Positions 1 through 8,565 of a stretch of 64,000 nucleotides of DNA are shown here, piece after piece; the first letter of the stretch is position 1; each line of letters begins with the position of its first letter. This DNA comes from Catenulispora sp. GP43 (GTDB lineage Bacteria > Actinomycetota > Actinomycetes > Streptomycetales > Catenulisporaceae). The notes under the pieces were generated by a model. It saw nothing but the letters and a program-made list of their open reading frames with translations. It did not search any database and had not been told where the DNA came from. The position numbers and the translations under genes were made by a program. The DNA lies in the NCBI RefSeq assembly GCF_041260665.1, contig NZ_JBGCCT010000038.1, positions 1 to 64,000 on the forward strand, given 5' to 3'.

Positions 1-65
1 CGATCTGGCACAACACCAAGACCGGCGCACCCAGCAAGCGATCACTAATCGCTTACGACCACTGA
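1..65 (+). CDS. C-terminal tail of a possible transposase (partial)
   Basis: A reading frame open from the left edge ends at a TGA at 63-65. The last 20 residues include WHNTKTG and end RSLIAYDH, which resembles the tail of actinobacterial DDE transposases. Only the tail is visible, so neither the family nor intactness can be judged. It could also be a chance open frame. No terminal inverted repeat is recognisable in the short stretch that follows. Confidence 0.35.
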   Translation, partial: IWHNTKTGAPSKRSLIAYDH

Positions 66-95
66 CCAGCCCAACGATCGGACTCAATCATCTAG

Positions 96-120
96 GGCCG
101 GCGCCGATCAGGCGCCGGCC
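96..120 (-). terminator. Hairpin terminator overlapping a stop codon
   Basis: Perfect 10-bp arms GGCCGGCGCC and GGCGCCGGCC enclose a 5-nt loop, GATCA. The TGA stop of the minus-strand acyl-CoA synthetase lies in the loop. There is no T-tract, as is common for actinomycete terminators. It may also serve the convergent partial gene at the left edge. Confidence 0.6.
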
Positions 121-1796
121 AGTGAGGGTGGCAGGTCCCGCACGACCACCTTGCCGGTGGCGTTGCGCGGCAGCGCGTCGACGAACACGACATCGCGCGG
201 CACCGCGTTGCCCGGCAGGTACCGCGCCACGACGCCGCGCACCTGCGGCGCGGACATCTCCGCCCCCGGCCGTACCACGACGTAGGCGGCGAAGCACTGC
301 CCCTGGTCGGCGTCCGGCACCCCGACCACCGCGGCCTCCCGGATGTCCTGCACCGAGGCCAGCAGGTCCTCCACGTCGCGCGGGAACAGCTGCTCCCCGG
401 CGCACACGATCATGTCGGCGTCGCGGCCGTGCACGAACAGCCGGCCGGAGGAGTCCAGGTGCCCGCGGTCGTTGGTCGCCATGTACCCGGCGCGGTGCTC
501 CTTGGTGCCGCCGCTGGTGTAGCCCTCGAACAGCAGCGTGTTCCAGACGAAGATCCGGCCGGTGACGCCGCGCGGCACCACCTCGCCGCGCTCGTCGAGC
601 ACTTTGAGCCGGGAGTCCAGCGGCGGGCGGCCGGCGGTGTTGGGGGCGATGCGCAGGTCCGCGGGCTCGGCGACGGCCGCCCAGGAGACCTCGGTGGAGC
701 CGTAAAAGTTGTACAGGACGTCGCCGAAGACGTCCATGAACGAGGTGACCACCGGCGTCGGGATCGCCGAGCCGGAGGTGGCCACGATCCGCAGGGACGA
801 GGCGTCGTAGGAGTCGCGCAGCGCCGGCGGCAGCTCCAGGATCCGCTGCAACACCACCGGGACGCCGAACACGACCGAGCAGCGCTGCTCGTCGATCGCC
901 TGCAGCGCGGCCTTGGGCTCGAAGCGCCGTTGCAGCACCAGGGTGTTGCGCAGCGCCATGCTGATCTGCAGCCCGGCCAGGCCCCACATGTGGAACAGCG
1001 GCGTGGCCACGAGTACCGATTCGCAGGAGCGCAGCGGTATCCGGGAGATCAGACCGGCCGCGGCGGACAGCCCCGGCGGGTTGGCGCGCTGCGCGCCCTT
1101 GGGCGCGCCGGTGGTGCCGGAGGTCAGGACGATGATGCGGCCGGGGCGCTTGGGCGGGCGGCGCTTGGCGGCACTGGCGGTGGCGATGACGTCGTCCACG
1201 GTGGCGGTGGCGACCCTGCGGTGCGCGGGCGAGTCGAAGGGGCGCCCCGAACCGGGCCCGGTGGCGTCCGGCCAGGCGATGAGGAACGGCACGCCGAGCC
1301 GGGCGGCGGCGACGTGGTCGGCGAACTCGGCGTCGGCGATCACCACGCTCGGCTCGTGCGCGCGCAGCACCTCGGCGGTGGCGCGCACGGTCAGGCCGGT
1401 GTTGACCAGGACCACGTCCGCGCCGAGTTCGGCGGCGGCCACCACCGCCTCGACGAACCAGGCGTGGTTCCGGCACAGCACGGCCACCCGGGCGCCGGGC
1501 GCGGCGCCGAGCTTCTCCAGGCCGTTGGCCAGCCGGACCGCGCGGCGCTGCACTTCGCGGTAGGTCACCGCGCGCCGCTCGTCGATCACCGCGATCCGGT
1601 GCGGCGAGCGGGCCTCGGCGGCCCGGTAGCCGCCGGCCACGGTGGCGCCCCAGCGGGCCAGGCTGAGCAACTGGCGGACATTGCGGTCGGGGCGCGCCGG
1701 GCGCAGGATCCCCGAGCGCGTCAGGATCCGAAGGACCCGCAGGTGGGTGCCTTTGGGGCCGGTGATCTCACTGGGCTCGGCGCGGTTGGCGGACAT
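108..1796 (-). CDS. Acyl-CoA synthetase (AMP-binding, class I adenylate-forming)
   Basis: A 562-residue ANL-superfamily enzyme expected to adenylate a carboxylic acid and transfer it to CoA. The AMP-binding P-loop TSGTTGAPKG lies near residues 225-234, a YGSTE motif follows in the middle, and the C-terminal lysine motif PRNATGK places the catalytic lysine at 549. The ATG has an AGGAGGG box 9 nt upstream. The length matches fatty acyl-CoA ligases of the FadD family. The next gene upstream on the same strand is a close paralogue, about 200 bp away. The substrate cannot be read from the sequence; fatty or aromatic acids are both possible. Confidence 0.88.
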   Translation of the reverse strand: MSANRAEPSEITGPKGTHLRVLRILTRSGILRPARPDRNVRQLLSLARWGATVAGGYRAAEARSPHRIAVIDERRAVTYREVQRRAVRLANGLEKLGAAPGARVAVLCRNHAWFVEAVVAAAELGADVVLVNTGLTVRATAEVLRAHEPSVVIADAEFADHVAAARLGVPFLIAWPDATGPGSGRPFDSPAHRRVATATVDDVIATASAAKRRPPKRPGRIIVLTSGTTGAPKGAQRANPPGLSAAAGLISRIPLRSCESVLVATPLFHMWGLAGLQISMALRNTLVLQRRFEPKAALQAIDEQRCSVVFGVPVVLQRILELPPALRDSYDASSLRIVATSGSAIPTPVVTSFMDVFGDVLYNFYGSTEVSWAAVAEPADLRIAPNTAGRPPLDSRLKVLDERGEVVPRGVTGRIFVWNTLLFEGYTSGGTKEHRAGYMATNDRGHLDSSGRLFVHGRDADMIVCAGEQLFPRDVEDLLASVQDIREAAVVGVPDADQGQCFAAYVVVRPGAEMSAPQVRGVVARYLPGNAVPRDVVFVDALPRNATGKVVVRDLPPSLAGA

Positions 1797-1998
1797 GGCG
1801 GCGGTGCCCTCCTGTCGGGGTGACGGATGGCTGTGCGTGTGGACGTGCAGTGTTCCGGTTCCGTTCAGGTGTCGCCGGCCCGGGCGGTGGCCGGCAGCGC
1901 GGACCCGTGCCGGTGGCGGCTCGGGCCCGCGGATCGTGATGAGGACGGCTCGCCGTTATCCCGGCGGCCGGACTTCATTCACGTCACGCGATCACGGT

Positions 1999-3624
1999 TC
2001 AGTCGGCGAGCAGCCGGTTCACGACCTTGCCGGTGGCGTTGCGCGGCAGTTCGTCCACGAAGTGCACGTCCCGGGGCACCGAGAAGCGCGCCAGGCCCGC
2101 CTTCACCAACGCCTTGACCTCCTCCTCGCTCATCGAGGCGCCGGGCAGCAGCGCGATGTAGGCGGCGAAGCGCTGGCCCCACTCGGCGTCGGGGACCCCG
2201 ACCACCGCGCACTCGCGCACCCCGGGCTGGGCCGCGATGAGCTCCTCGACCTCGCGCGGGAAGACGTTCTCGCCGCCGGAGACGATCATGTCGTCGTCGC
2301 GGCCGGAGACGAACAGCAGGCCGTGGGAGTCGACGTAGCCGCGGTCGCCGGTGGCCATGTAGCCGTCGGCGGTCTCCTTGTCGGCGCCGTTGGTGTAGCC
2401 CTCGAAGAGCATGTCGTTCCAAACGAAGATGCGCCCGACCGTGCCAGTGGGCACCGGGTCGCCGGTGGCCACGTCGCGGATCACGATCTTGGAGCCCAGC
2501 GGCGGGCGGCCGGCCGTGGTCGGGGCCTGGCGCAGGTCCTTGGGGTCGGCGATGGAGGCCCAGGAGACCTCGGTGGAGCCGTAGAAGTTGTAGAGCACCG
2601 GCCCGAAGGTGTCCAGGAACCTCGTCACCGCCGCGGCCGGGATCGCCGAGCCGGACAGCGCGACGATCCGCAGCGTCGAGGTGTCGTACTTCTTGATCAC
2701 GTCCTCGCCGAGGTCCAGCATCCGCTGCACCATCACCGGGACCGCGAACATCGCCGTGGGCCGCTTGGCCGCGATCGCCTTGAGCGTGGCCTCCGGGTCG
2801 AACCGGCGCTGCATGATCAGCGTGGCCCGCAGCGGCATGCTGATCTGCAGCGCGGCCAGGCCCCAGGAGTGGAACATCGGGGCCGGGACCAGGATCCGCT
2901 CGCCGGCGTGCAGCGGGATCCGGCTCAGGATCGAGGCCGCGGCGCCGATGCCCGGCGGGTTGGGGCGGCGCGCGCCCTTCGGGGCGCCGGTGGTGCCCGA
3001 GGTGAGCACGATGATGCGGCCGGGCTTGGCCGGGGGCTTGCGCTGCGTGGCGGGGGCGGCGTCGATGACGTCGTCCAGGCTCAGCGCGATCGCGGCGCCG
3101 GGCTCGGGCCAGGCGTTGATCCGCAGCACGCCGTCCGGGCAGTCGGTGAGCACCGTGTCGAACTCCGAGTCCGCGATCACCGCCTTGGGCTGCTGCTCGG
3201 TGATGACCTGGATCATCTGGCCGGCGGACAGGCCGGTGTTGAGCAGCACCGCGTCCACGCCGAGCTCGGCGCAGGCGATGAAGCAGGTCACCATGCCGGC
3301 GTGGTTGCGGCACAGCAGCGCGACCTTGTCCCCGGGGGCGACGCCGCGCGCCTGCAGGCCGTTGGCCAGGCGGGTGGCCCGGGTGGTGAGCTGCTTGTAG
3401 GTCAGCACGACCCGCTCGTCGATCACGGCCTCGGCGTTCGGGGTGCGCTTGGCGGCGGCGCGGAAGCCGCCGGCGATCGTCGCGCCCCAGGAGGCCAGCG
3501 CGCGCAGTTGCCCGACGCTGCGGTGCGGGGGGCCGGGACGGATCACGCCGGCCCGTACCAGGGTCGCGGCCACCGCCAGGTGGGAGCCGCCGCCGTCGAT
3601 GGTCGCGCCTGCCGGGCCGGGCAT
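1999..3624 (-). CDS. Acyl-CoA synthetase (paralogue of the neighbouring gene)
   Basis: A 541-residue adenylate-forming acyl-CoA ligase, clearly homologous along its whole length to the gene at 108-1796. It has the same P-loop TSGTTGAPKG, YGSTE segment, GRDDDMI hinge-region motif and C-terminal PRNATGK with catalytic Lys533. I chose the ATG at 3624 (MPGPAGAT) because alignment with the paralogue begins there. An in-frame start at 3774 would add 50 residues of low-quality sequence and run through the putative operator. The pair may be a tandem duplication with different substrate ranges. An inverted repeat at 3695-3708 suggests repression by a TetR-type regulator of fatty-acid genes. Confidence 0.87.
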   Translation of the reverse strand: MPGPAGATIDGGGSHLAVAATLVRAGVIRPGPPHRSVGQLRALASWGATIAGGFRAAAKRTPNAEAVIDERVVLTYKQLTTRATRLANGLQARGVAPGDKVALLCRNHAGMVTCFIACAELGVDAVLLNTGLSAGQMIQVITEQQPKAVIADSEFDTVLTDCPDGVLRINAWPEPGAAIALSLDDVIDAAPATQRKPPAKPGRIIVLTSGTTGAPKGARRPNPPGIGAAASILSRIPLHAGERILVPAPMFHSWGLAALQISMPLRATLIMQRRFDPEATLKAIAAKRPTAMFAVPVMVQRMLDLGEDVIKKYDTSTLRIVALSGSAIPAAAVTRFLDTFGPVLYNFYGSTEVSWASIADPKDLRQAPTTAGRPPLGSKIVIRDVATGDPVPTGTVGRIFVWNDMLFEGYTNGADKETADGYMATGDRGYVDSHGLLFVSGRDDDMIVSGGENVFPREVEELIAAQPGVRECAVVGVPDAEWGQRFAAYIALLPGASMSEEEVKALVKAGLARFSVPRDVHFVDELPRNATGKVVNRLLAD

Positions 3625-3694
3625 GGTCGGTACCTGCTTTCGTCCGTGCTTTCGTCCGTGGATGCGGGGTGCCGCGGGTGCTGCTCGCTGAAAG

Positions 3695-3708
3695 TTACCC
3701 TCCGGTAA
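3695..3708 (-). promoter_or_regulatory. TTACC-N4-GGTAA inverted repeat, candidate operator
   Basis: TTACC (3695-3699) and GGTAA (3704-3708) flank CTCC. The site lies about 70 bp upstream of the acyl-CoA synthetase ATG at 3624 and about 110 bp upstream of the divergent lipase gene. The size and symmetry are typical of a TetR-family operator, but no such regulator is adjacent. Confidence 0.4.
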
Positions 3709-3820
3709 ATTGGAGCCCGCGTCAATACCCGGCCCGTGGTCGGGCGACCTTGAGGCCATACGGGTGAATGTCATGGGATTGAGAATGTACGCAAGCGCGC
3801 CACGCGCCTAGAAAGGAGTC

Positions 3821-4726
3821 ATGCGACCGGCTTCCTCCCGTCCTCGAACCCTGCGACACCTCGCGGCCCGTTTCCTGGCCGCCGCCCTGCTCGCCGGGCC
3901 TACCGCCCTGATCGCCGCCCCGGCGCACGCGGACGAGGCTCCGGCCTTCTCCTCCGGTATCAACGACTTCGGATGCAGACCGAGCGCCGAGCATCCCCGG
4001 CCCCTGGTTCTGCTGCACGGGACCTTCGTCAACCCCGCCGAACAATGGCCGATCGGCGGTCCTTACTTCGCCAACCTCGGCTACTGCGTGTTCGAGCTCG
4101 ACTACGGCCAGTACGACGGAATCCCGCTCGTGCACGGAATCGCGCCGATCGAACAGTCCGGCCGACAACTGTCGGCGTATGTGGACCGGGTCCTGGCCGC
4201 GACCGGCGCGAGCCAGGTGGACATCGTCGGGCACTCCCAGGGCGGCGGGGCGCTGCCGCGGTACTACCTGAAGTTCCTCGGGGGCGCGCCGAAGGTGCAC
4301 ACGCTGGTCGGGATCGCGCCGACCAACCACGGCGGGACCGCGTCGGGGCTGTTCACCGTCGCGCAGCAGATCCCCGGGGCGACGTCCGTGATCGGGACGG
4401 CGTGTCCGGCGTGCGTGGAGCAGTTCGTGGAGTCTGCGTTCAACCGGCGGCTCGACACCGGCGGGGACACAGTGCCCGGTGTTCAGTACACGACGATCGT
4501 GACGCGGAACGACGAGCTGGTGACGCCGTACACGAACCAGTTCCTGAGCGGCCCGGACGTGCACAACATCGTGGTGCAGGACCTGTGCCCGCTGGACATC
4601 TCGGACCACATCCTGGTCGGGACGGTCGACGGAGTCGCGTTCCACGAGGCGGCGAACGCGCTGGACCCGGCGGACGCGACGCCGACGACCTGCGCGGATC
4701 TGCTGACCGGTCCGGTGGGGCTCTGA
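3821..4726 (+). CDS. Secreted lipase, alpha/beta hydrolase (Lipase_2 type)
   Basis: A 301-residue exported hydrolase. Residues 1-37 form a Sec signal peptide with an AHA cleavage site near residue 37. LVLLHGTF (62-69) is the oxyanion region, GHSQG carries the nucleophile Ser139, and the likely acid and base are Asp231 (TRNDE) and His263 (SDHIL). Paired cysteines probably make disulphides outside the cell. The family hydrolyses triacylglycerols or other esters. The start is fixed by AAAGGAG 4 nt before the ATG. It is divergent from the acyl-CoA synthetases, which could activate released fatty acids; that link is inferred only from position. Confidence 0.88.
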   Translation: MRPASSRPRTLRHLAARFLAAALLAGPTALIAAPAHADEAPAFSSGINDFGCRPSAEHPRPLVLLHGTFVNPAEQWPIGGPYFANLGYCVFELDYGQYDGIPLVHGIAPIEQSGRQLSAYVDRVLAATGASQVDIVGHSQGGGALPRYYLKFLGGAPKVHTLVGIAPTNHGGTASGLFTVAQQIPGATSVIGTACPACVEQFVESAFNRRLDTGGDTVPGVQYTTIVTRNDELVTPYTNQFLSGPDVHNIVVQDLCPLDISDHILVGTVDGVAFHEAANALDPADATPTTCADLLTGPVGL

Positions 4727-4741
4727 TTTAGGGTGCACCGC

Positions 4742-5320
4742 ATGCCTATGGCCGACGTGTGGGTGGTCGCGGGGGCACCCGGCGTCGGGAAGTCGACGGT
4801 GGCCGGGCTGCTCGCCGCGCGGTTGGCGCCGGTCCCGGCCGTCCTGGACAAGGACACCATGTACCGCGGCTTCGCCTCGGAGGTGCTGGCGGCGGCCAGG
4901 CGCCCTTTCGGCGAGCGCGAGGGCGCCTGGTACGACGAGCACGTGAAGGTCCACGAATACGGCGGGATGACCGCGACCGCGCGGGAGATCCGGTCTGCCG
5001 GCTGCCCGGTGATGCTCGTGGCGCCGTTCACCTCGCAGATCCGGGACCCCGCGCGCTGGTCGCAGTGGTACGCCGAGCTCGGCGGCGGAACGGTGCGCCT
5101 GGTCTGGGTCCGCTGCGACGTCAACGCGTTGCGGTCCCGGATCTCGGCGCGCGGCCGGGCTGAGGACGCTGCGAAACTCGCGGACTTCGACGCCTGGGCC
5201 GCCGCCATCCGCCCCGACACTCCCCCGCCGGTGCCGCATCACGAGCTCGACACCTCCTTCCCCGGCCACGACCGCCTGCTCCCGAAGGTTTCGGCGCTCG
5301 CCGAAGTGTTCGCCGCGTAG
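4742..5320 (+). CDS. P-loop kinase-like protein (AAA_33 type)
   Basis: A 192-residue P-loop NTPase with Walker [10 protein letters not shown] at residues 11-19. The layout resembles small-molecule kinases and chloramphenicol phosphotransferase-like proteins. A D-K-D-T segment follows beta-2, and an R-rich lid segment (RSRISARGR) lies around residues 130-140. The ATG at 4742 has AGGGTG 8 nt upstream; a GTG at 4733 is also possible. It begins 15 bp after the lipase stop and ends 10 bp before the next gene, so it may be co-transcribed. The substrate is unknown. Confidence 0.7.
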   Translation: MPMADVWVVAGAPGVGKSTVAGLLAARLAPVPAVLDKDTMYRGFASEVLAAARRPFGEREGAWYDEHVKVHEYGGMTATAREIRSAGCPVMLVAPFTSQIRDPARWSQWYAELGGGTVRLVWVRCDVNALRSRISARGRAEDAAKLADFDAWAAAIRPDTPPPVPHHELDTSFPGHDRLLPKVSALAEVFAA

Positions 5321-5330
5321 GGTTCGGTGT

Positions 5331-6158
5331 ATGAGCCTGCTGACCCCCGAAGACCAGTACCGCCGCGCCGAGACCTTGGCCGGTCTGCACGCCGGACCGG
5401 ACGTGTTCGTGATCGCCAACGCCTGGGACGCCGGGACCGCGAAGATCCTCACCGCCCTGGGCTTCAAGGCCCTGGCCACCACCAGCGCCGGCATCGCGCA
5501 CAGCCTGGGCCTGGCCGACGGCGCCATCACCCGCGAGGCGAGCCTGGCCAACGCCGCCACCCTGGTCGGCGCCACCGGCCTGCCGGTCGCCGGGGACCTG
5601 GAGAACGGCTTCGGCACCACCCCGGAGCAGATCGCCGGGACCATCGGCCTGGCCGCCGAGGCCGGCCTGGTCGGCGGCTCCATCGAGGACGCCGTGGACG
5701 ACGCGGTCATCCCGCTGCCGCAGGCCCTGGACCGCCTGGCCGCGGCGATCGAGGCGGCCCGCGCACTGCCCTTCCCCTTCGCGGTGACGGCGCGCGCCGA
5801 GAACTTCCTCTACGGCCACGACGACCTGAAGGACACCGTCGCGCGCCTGCAGGCCTTCGAGGCCGCCGGCGCCGACGTGCTGTTCGCCCCGGGCCTGACC
5901 ACCGAGGAGCAGATCCGCACGGTCGTCTCCGAGGTCGGCAAGCCGGTCAACGTCCTGGCCGGCGGCGCGCGCCTGACCGCGACCGTCGAGCAGCTCGGCG
6001 AGTGGGGCGTGCGCCGCATCAGCCTCGGCTCGAACCTCGCGCGCGCCGCGATGAGCGCGGCCGTCGGCGCGGCGCGGGAGATCGCCGAGCACGGGACGTT
6101 CGAGTTCGGCAAGAGCGGGGTGCTGCCGCACGCCGACATCGAGAAGTACTTCGGCTGA
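5331..6158 (+). CDS. Isocitrate lyase/PEP mutase family protein
   Basis: A 275-residue TIM-barrel enzyme of the PEP mutase/isocitrate lyase superfamily, which makes or breaks C-C or P-C bonds next to an alpha-keto acid. Visible hallmarks are the substrate-binding TTSAGIAHS loop near residue 45, the metal-binding DLENG motif near residue 86 and GGSIEDA near residue 115. It lacks the KKCGH active-site motif of true isocitrate lyase, so a 2-methylisocitrate lyase-like or oxaloacetate decarboxylase-like activity is more likely. The start has a GTAGGG box upstream and the spacing suggests transcription with the preceding gene. Confidence 0.82.
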   Translation: MSLLTPEDQYRRAETLAGLHAGPDVFVIANAWDAGTAKILTALGFKALATTSAGIAHSLGLADGAITREASLANAATLVGATGLPVAGDLENGFGTTPEQIAGTIGLAAEAGLVGGSIEDAVDDAVIPLPQALDRLAAAIEAARALPFPFAVTARAENFLYGHDDLKDTVARLQAFEAAGADVLFAPGLTTEEQIRTVVSEVGKPVNVLAGGARLTATVEQLGEWGVRRISLGSNLARAAMSAAVGAAREIAEHGTFEFGKSGVLPHADIEKYFG

Positions 6159-6181
6159 GCCGGGCTGACAGGATGTCGGGC

Positions 6182-6721
6182 ATGCAGACCGACCCGATCG
6201 TCATCACCGCCCACGGCCTGACACTCCGGGAGTGGACCGAGGATGACGTGCCCGCGATGCCCGAGCTCTTCGACGATCCCGAGGTGGCGTACCGGACGCC
6301 CCTGGAGTCGCCGTTCGACGAAGCCGCCGCGCTGCGCTACCTGCGCGGCGTGCAGACGGCGCGCAAGGAGAACAGGCGTCTGCATCTGGCGATCACCCTC
6401 GACGGGCAGAAGGCACTCGGCGAGGTCCTGCTCGGCTTCACCAGCGGCAGCATCGGGTACGCCGTCGGCACGGCCCACCGGGGACAGCGGCTGGCGACCC
6501 GCTCCCTGCAAGCCCTGACCGAGTACGCGCACACCAGCCTCGGCCTGCCGGTGGTGCTCCTGGAGATCGAGGCCGACAACGACGCCAGCGCCGCCGTCGC
6601 GCGGGCGGCCGGCTTCGAGCCCTGCGACGCCGAACCCGACACGGTCACCGACAAGGGCCGGACCTACGAGCTGTTCAAGTGGGAGCACCGCCGCGGCCCT
6701 GAAGCGGCCGTCGCTCCGTAG
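6182..6721 (+). CDS. GNAT-family N-acetyltransferase
   Basis: A 179-residue acetyltransferase of the RimJ/RimL-like group, which moves acetyl from acetyl-CoA to an amine. It starts with the typical LTLREWTEDDVPAM strand, has a central GYAVGTAHRGQRLATRSLQALTEYA acetyl-CoA loop (R/Q-x-x-G/A region), and ends in EIEADNDASAAVARAAGFE. The ATG at 6182 is 8 nt after AGGA; an ATG at 6173 would add three residues. The substrate is unknown. It is the last gene of the plus-strand run that begins with the lipase. Confidence 0.82.
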   Translation: MQTDPIVITAHGLTLREWTEDDVPAMPELFDDPEVAYRTPLESPFDEAAALRYLRGVQTARKENRRLHLAITLDGQKALGEVLLGFTSGSIGYAVGTAHRGQRLATRSLQALTEYAHTSLGLPVVLLEIEADNDASAAVARAAGFEPCDAEPDTVTDKGRTYELFKWEHRRGPEAAVAP

Positions 6722-6743
6722 TGCTGTGACGTAGTGCTGTGAC
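6718..6743. repeat. Tandem 13-bp duplication at a stop codon
   Basis: The unit GTAGTGCTGTGAC occurs twice in a row, the first copy overlapping the acetyltransferase stop. This is probably replication slippage. The 150 bp that follow, up to the convergent SDR gene, hold no supported gene. Confidence 0.7.
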
Positions 6744-6897
6744 CGACAAGACCCACCGGGTCTGCGGTTGACCTCGCGGCGGGGGTGTGGGGTTCCCCGA
6801 GATGATCACGAGGAAGCCGTTCCGCGCGACCAGGGTGCGCAGCGCCGAGCGGACCGCTGCCGCCCGGTCGTCGGCACCCCGGAAGCAGACACCGCCA

Positions 6898-7836
6898 TCA
6901 CGCGCCGGCCGGGGTGCGCGGGTCGAGCGCGACTCCGGTCTGGCTCTCGGAGACCTCCCAGAGTTTCGCCACCGCCCGGTCCATCCCGATCCTGCGCAGG
7001 ATCGGCTTGCGGATCGGAGCCCCGTTGCTGACGAACATCGGGCCGTAGAACTCGCCGCCCTTGGCCGTCGGGTCGGTGGCCGCGCGCAGCTGGGACAGCG
7101 CTCCCTTGTCCGGGGACATGCCGGTGCGCTGGGCCAGGGCATGGAAGAAGCGCTGCGAGGCGCCGCCGCCGGAGCCCTGCACGCTGACCGCCTGCAGGTC
7201 GGTGTCGGACAGGCCCGGGTGCGCGATCAGGCTGGCGGTGCGCGCGCCGGCCCGCTCCAGGTCACGCTGGAGTCCCAGCCCGAAGTGGAAGTTGGCCAGC
7301 TTCGCCTGGCCATAAGCGCGCCAGGGCCCGTAGCGGCCGTGCAGGTGCGGGTTGGCGACGTCCACCGGGCGCCCCTGGTGGTGGGCCGTGCTGGTCACGG
7401 TCACGACGCGGGAGCCGGGTGTGCGCAGCAGCGCGGGCAGCAGGAGCGCGGTCAGCGTCCAGTGGCCCAGGTGGTCCACGGCGAACTGCATCTCGAAGCC
7501 GTCGACGGTGCGCGTCTCGGCGATCGCCATCACGCCCGCGTTGTTGATCAGCAGGTCGAGGCGGTCGTGCGCGTCCAGGATCCGCGCGGCGGCCTCCTTC
7601 ACGGACGCCTGCGAGGACAGGTCGAGCACGACCGGCTCCAGGGCGGCGTCCGGGACGGCCGCCCGGATCTGCTCGACCGCGGCGGCGGCTTTGGCCTGGT
7701 TGCGCATGGCCATCACGACATGGGCGCCCTTCGCCGCCAGGTTCTTGGCGGTCACGAGTCCGAGCCCGCCGTTGGCGCCGGTGACGACGGCCGTGCGGCC
7801 GTGCTGGTCGGGGATGTCTGTGGCGGTCCAGCTCAT
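6898..7836 (-). CDS. Short-chain dehydrogenase/reductase
   Basis: A 312-residue SDR with the NAD(P)-binding TGANGGLG motif (residues 19-26), the LLINNAGVM segment and a YGQAKLAN active site holding the catalytic Tyr and Lys. The length and motifs match the retinol-dehydrogenase/WW-domain-oxidoreductase-like group often annotated as daunorubicin ketoreductase-like. The ATG follows GGAGGTGCGCG. A 20-bp palindrome 11 bp before the ATG (7848-7867) should control it. The gene downstream on this strand is absent; it converges with the acetyltransferase. The substrate is unknown. Confidence 0.85.
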   Translation of the reverse strand: MSWTATDIPDQHGRTAVVTGANGGLGLVTAKNLAAKGAHVVMAMRNQAKAAAAVEQIRAAVPDAALEPVVLDLSSQASVKEAAARILDAHDRLDLLINNAGVMAIAETRTVDGFEMQFAVDHLGHWTLTALLLPALLRTPGSRVVTVTSTAHHQGRPVDVANPHLHGRYGPWRAYGQAKLANFHFGLGLQRDLERAGARTASLIAHPGLSDTDLQAVSVQGSGGGASQRFFHALAQRTGMSPDKGALSQLRAATDPTAKGGEFYGPMFVSNGAPIRKPILRRIGMDRAVAKLWEVSESQTGVALDPRTPAGA

Positions 7837-7847
7837 CGCGCACCTCC

Positions 7848-7867
7848 GACTGAATGTTCATTCAGTC
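7848..7867 (-). promoter_or_regulatory. 20-bp palindrome, TetR-type operator before the SDR
   Basis: GACTGAATG and CATTCAGTC flank TT, giving perfect 9-bp arms. The form is the classical TetR-family operator (ACTGAATG-N2-CATTCAGT). It sits between the gene at 7908 and the SDR start. The nearby TetR gene at 8566 has its own, different site, so the cognate regulator is probably elsewhere. Confidence 0.6.
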
Positions 7868-7907
7868 TAGACAGGCCGGCGGGCAACGGGCAGATCGGCG
7901 CCCGGGC

Positions 7908-8507
7908 TCAGGAGGCGCCGCACGCGACCCGCAGGCCGCCGATGTCGGCGTTGAGTCGGCTGATCTGGCCGGGCTGGACAGGCTCGTCGTCCATCAACGG
8001 CCCCACGATGCTCACGAAGTCCCCGGACAGGACATTGTCTTGTGACTTCGGCGGGTCGTCGGCGTAGAGCACGATGCCCGACATCGCCTTGTAGCCGTTG
8101 TCCGCGGCTATGTAGCGAGCCCCCGGTGTCGTGGCCGCCGCCCAGGCTTTGTCGAAGGTGTTGATGGCGTCGAAGGATTCGTCACAGCCGAGGGGCCGGA
8201 CCGATGGCACGGAGGACGGCGGGGCGGGCGGCGGCTGCGTCGTCGGCGCCTGCGTCGTCGACGACGGCGACGTCAGCGACGGCGACGGCGACGTGCTGGG
8301 CCGCTCGGTCGTGAACGGCGGCGGCGAGTAGGGCGGCGAGTAGGTGGTCGGGCTGACGGGCACCGTCGTCGTGGGCGCCGACGTATGCGGCGCCGGTCCC
8401 GCCTGCGAGATGGAGTCATTCGGCGCCAACCACGCGACCAGGGCGAGGACCACCCCGGCGATGCCGGCGACGGCTCCGATCGCCTCCCAGTTCCGCGCCT
8501 GACCCAT
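7908..8507 (-). CDS. Membrane-anchored protein with Thr/Pro/Ser linker, unknown function
   Basis: A 199-residue protein with a short N-terminus, one membrane segment (IGAVAGIAGVVLALVAWLA, about residues 11-29), a low-complexity T/S/P linker of about 70 residues, and a C-terminal domain of about 90 residues beginning near GCDESFDA and ending VACGAS. One cysteine at each end of this domain may form a disulphide outside the membrane. I do not recognise the domain. The ATG at 8507 is preceded by a run of Gs. It is divergent from nothing and lies downstream of the TetR gene on the same strand. Confidence 0.6.
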   Translation of the reverse strand: MGQARNWEAIGAVAGIAGVVLALVAWLAPNDSISQAGPAPHTSAPTTTVPVSPTTYSPPYSPPPFTTERPSTSPSPSLTSPSSTTQAPTTQPPPAPPSSVPSVRPLGCDESFDAINTFDKAWAAATTPGARYIAADNGYKAMSGIVLYADDPPKSQDNVLSGDFVSIVGPLMDDEPVQPGQISRLNADIGGLRVACGAS

Positions 8508-8565
8508 CAAGCCCCCCCGGTTCTAAGATCGCAGGACTCTCACATCAGTATCAGCCACATCACTA

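Noticed and set aside
1642..3708. 688-codon open frame opposite the acyl-CoA synthetase
   Set aside because: Its composition is that of an antisense shadow; the minus-strand frame has all the family motifs.
6744..6897. Coding-like minus-strand stretch reading RSALRTLVARNGFLVIISGN
   Set aside because: It has no start codon and no recognised family; too short to support as a gene, though it could be a remnant.
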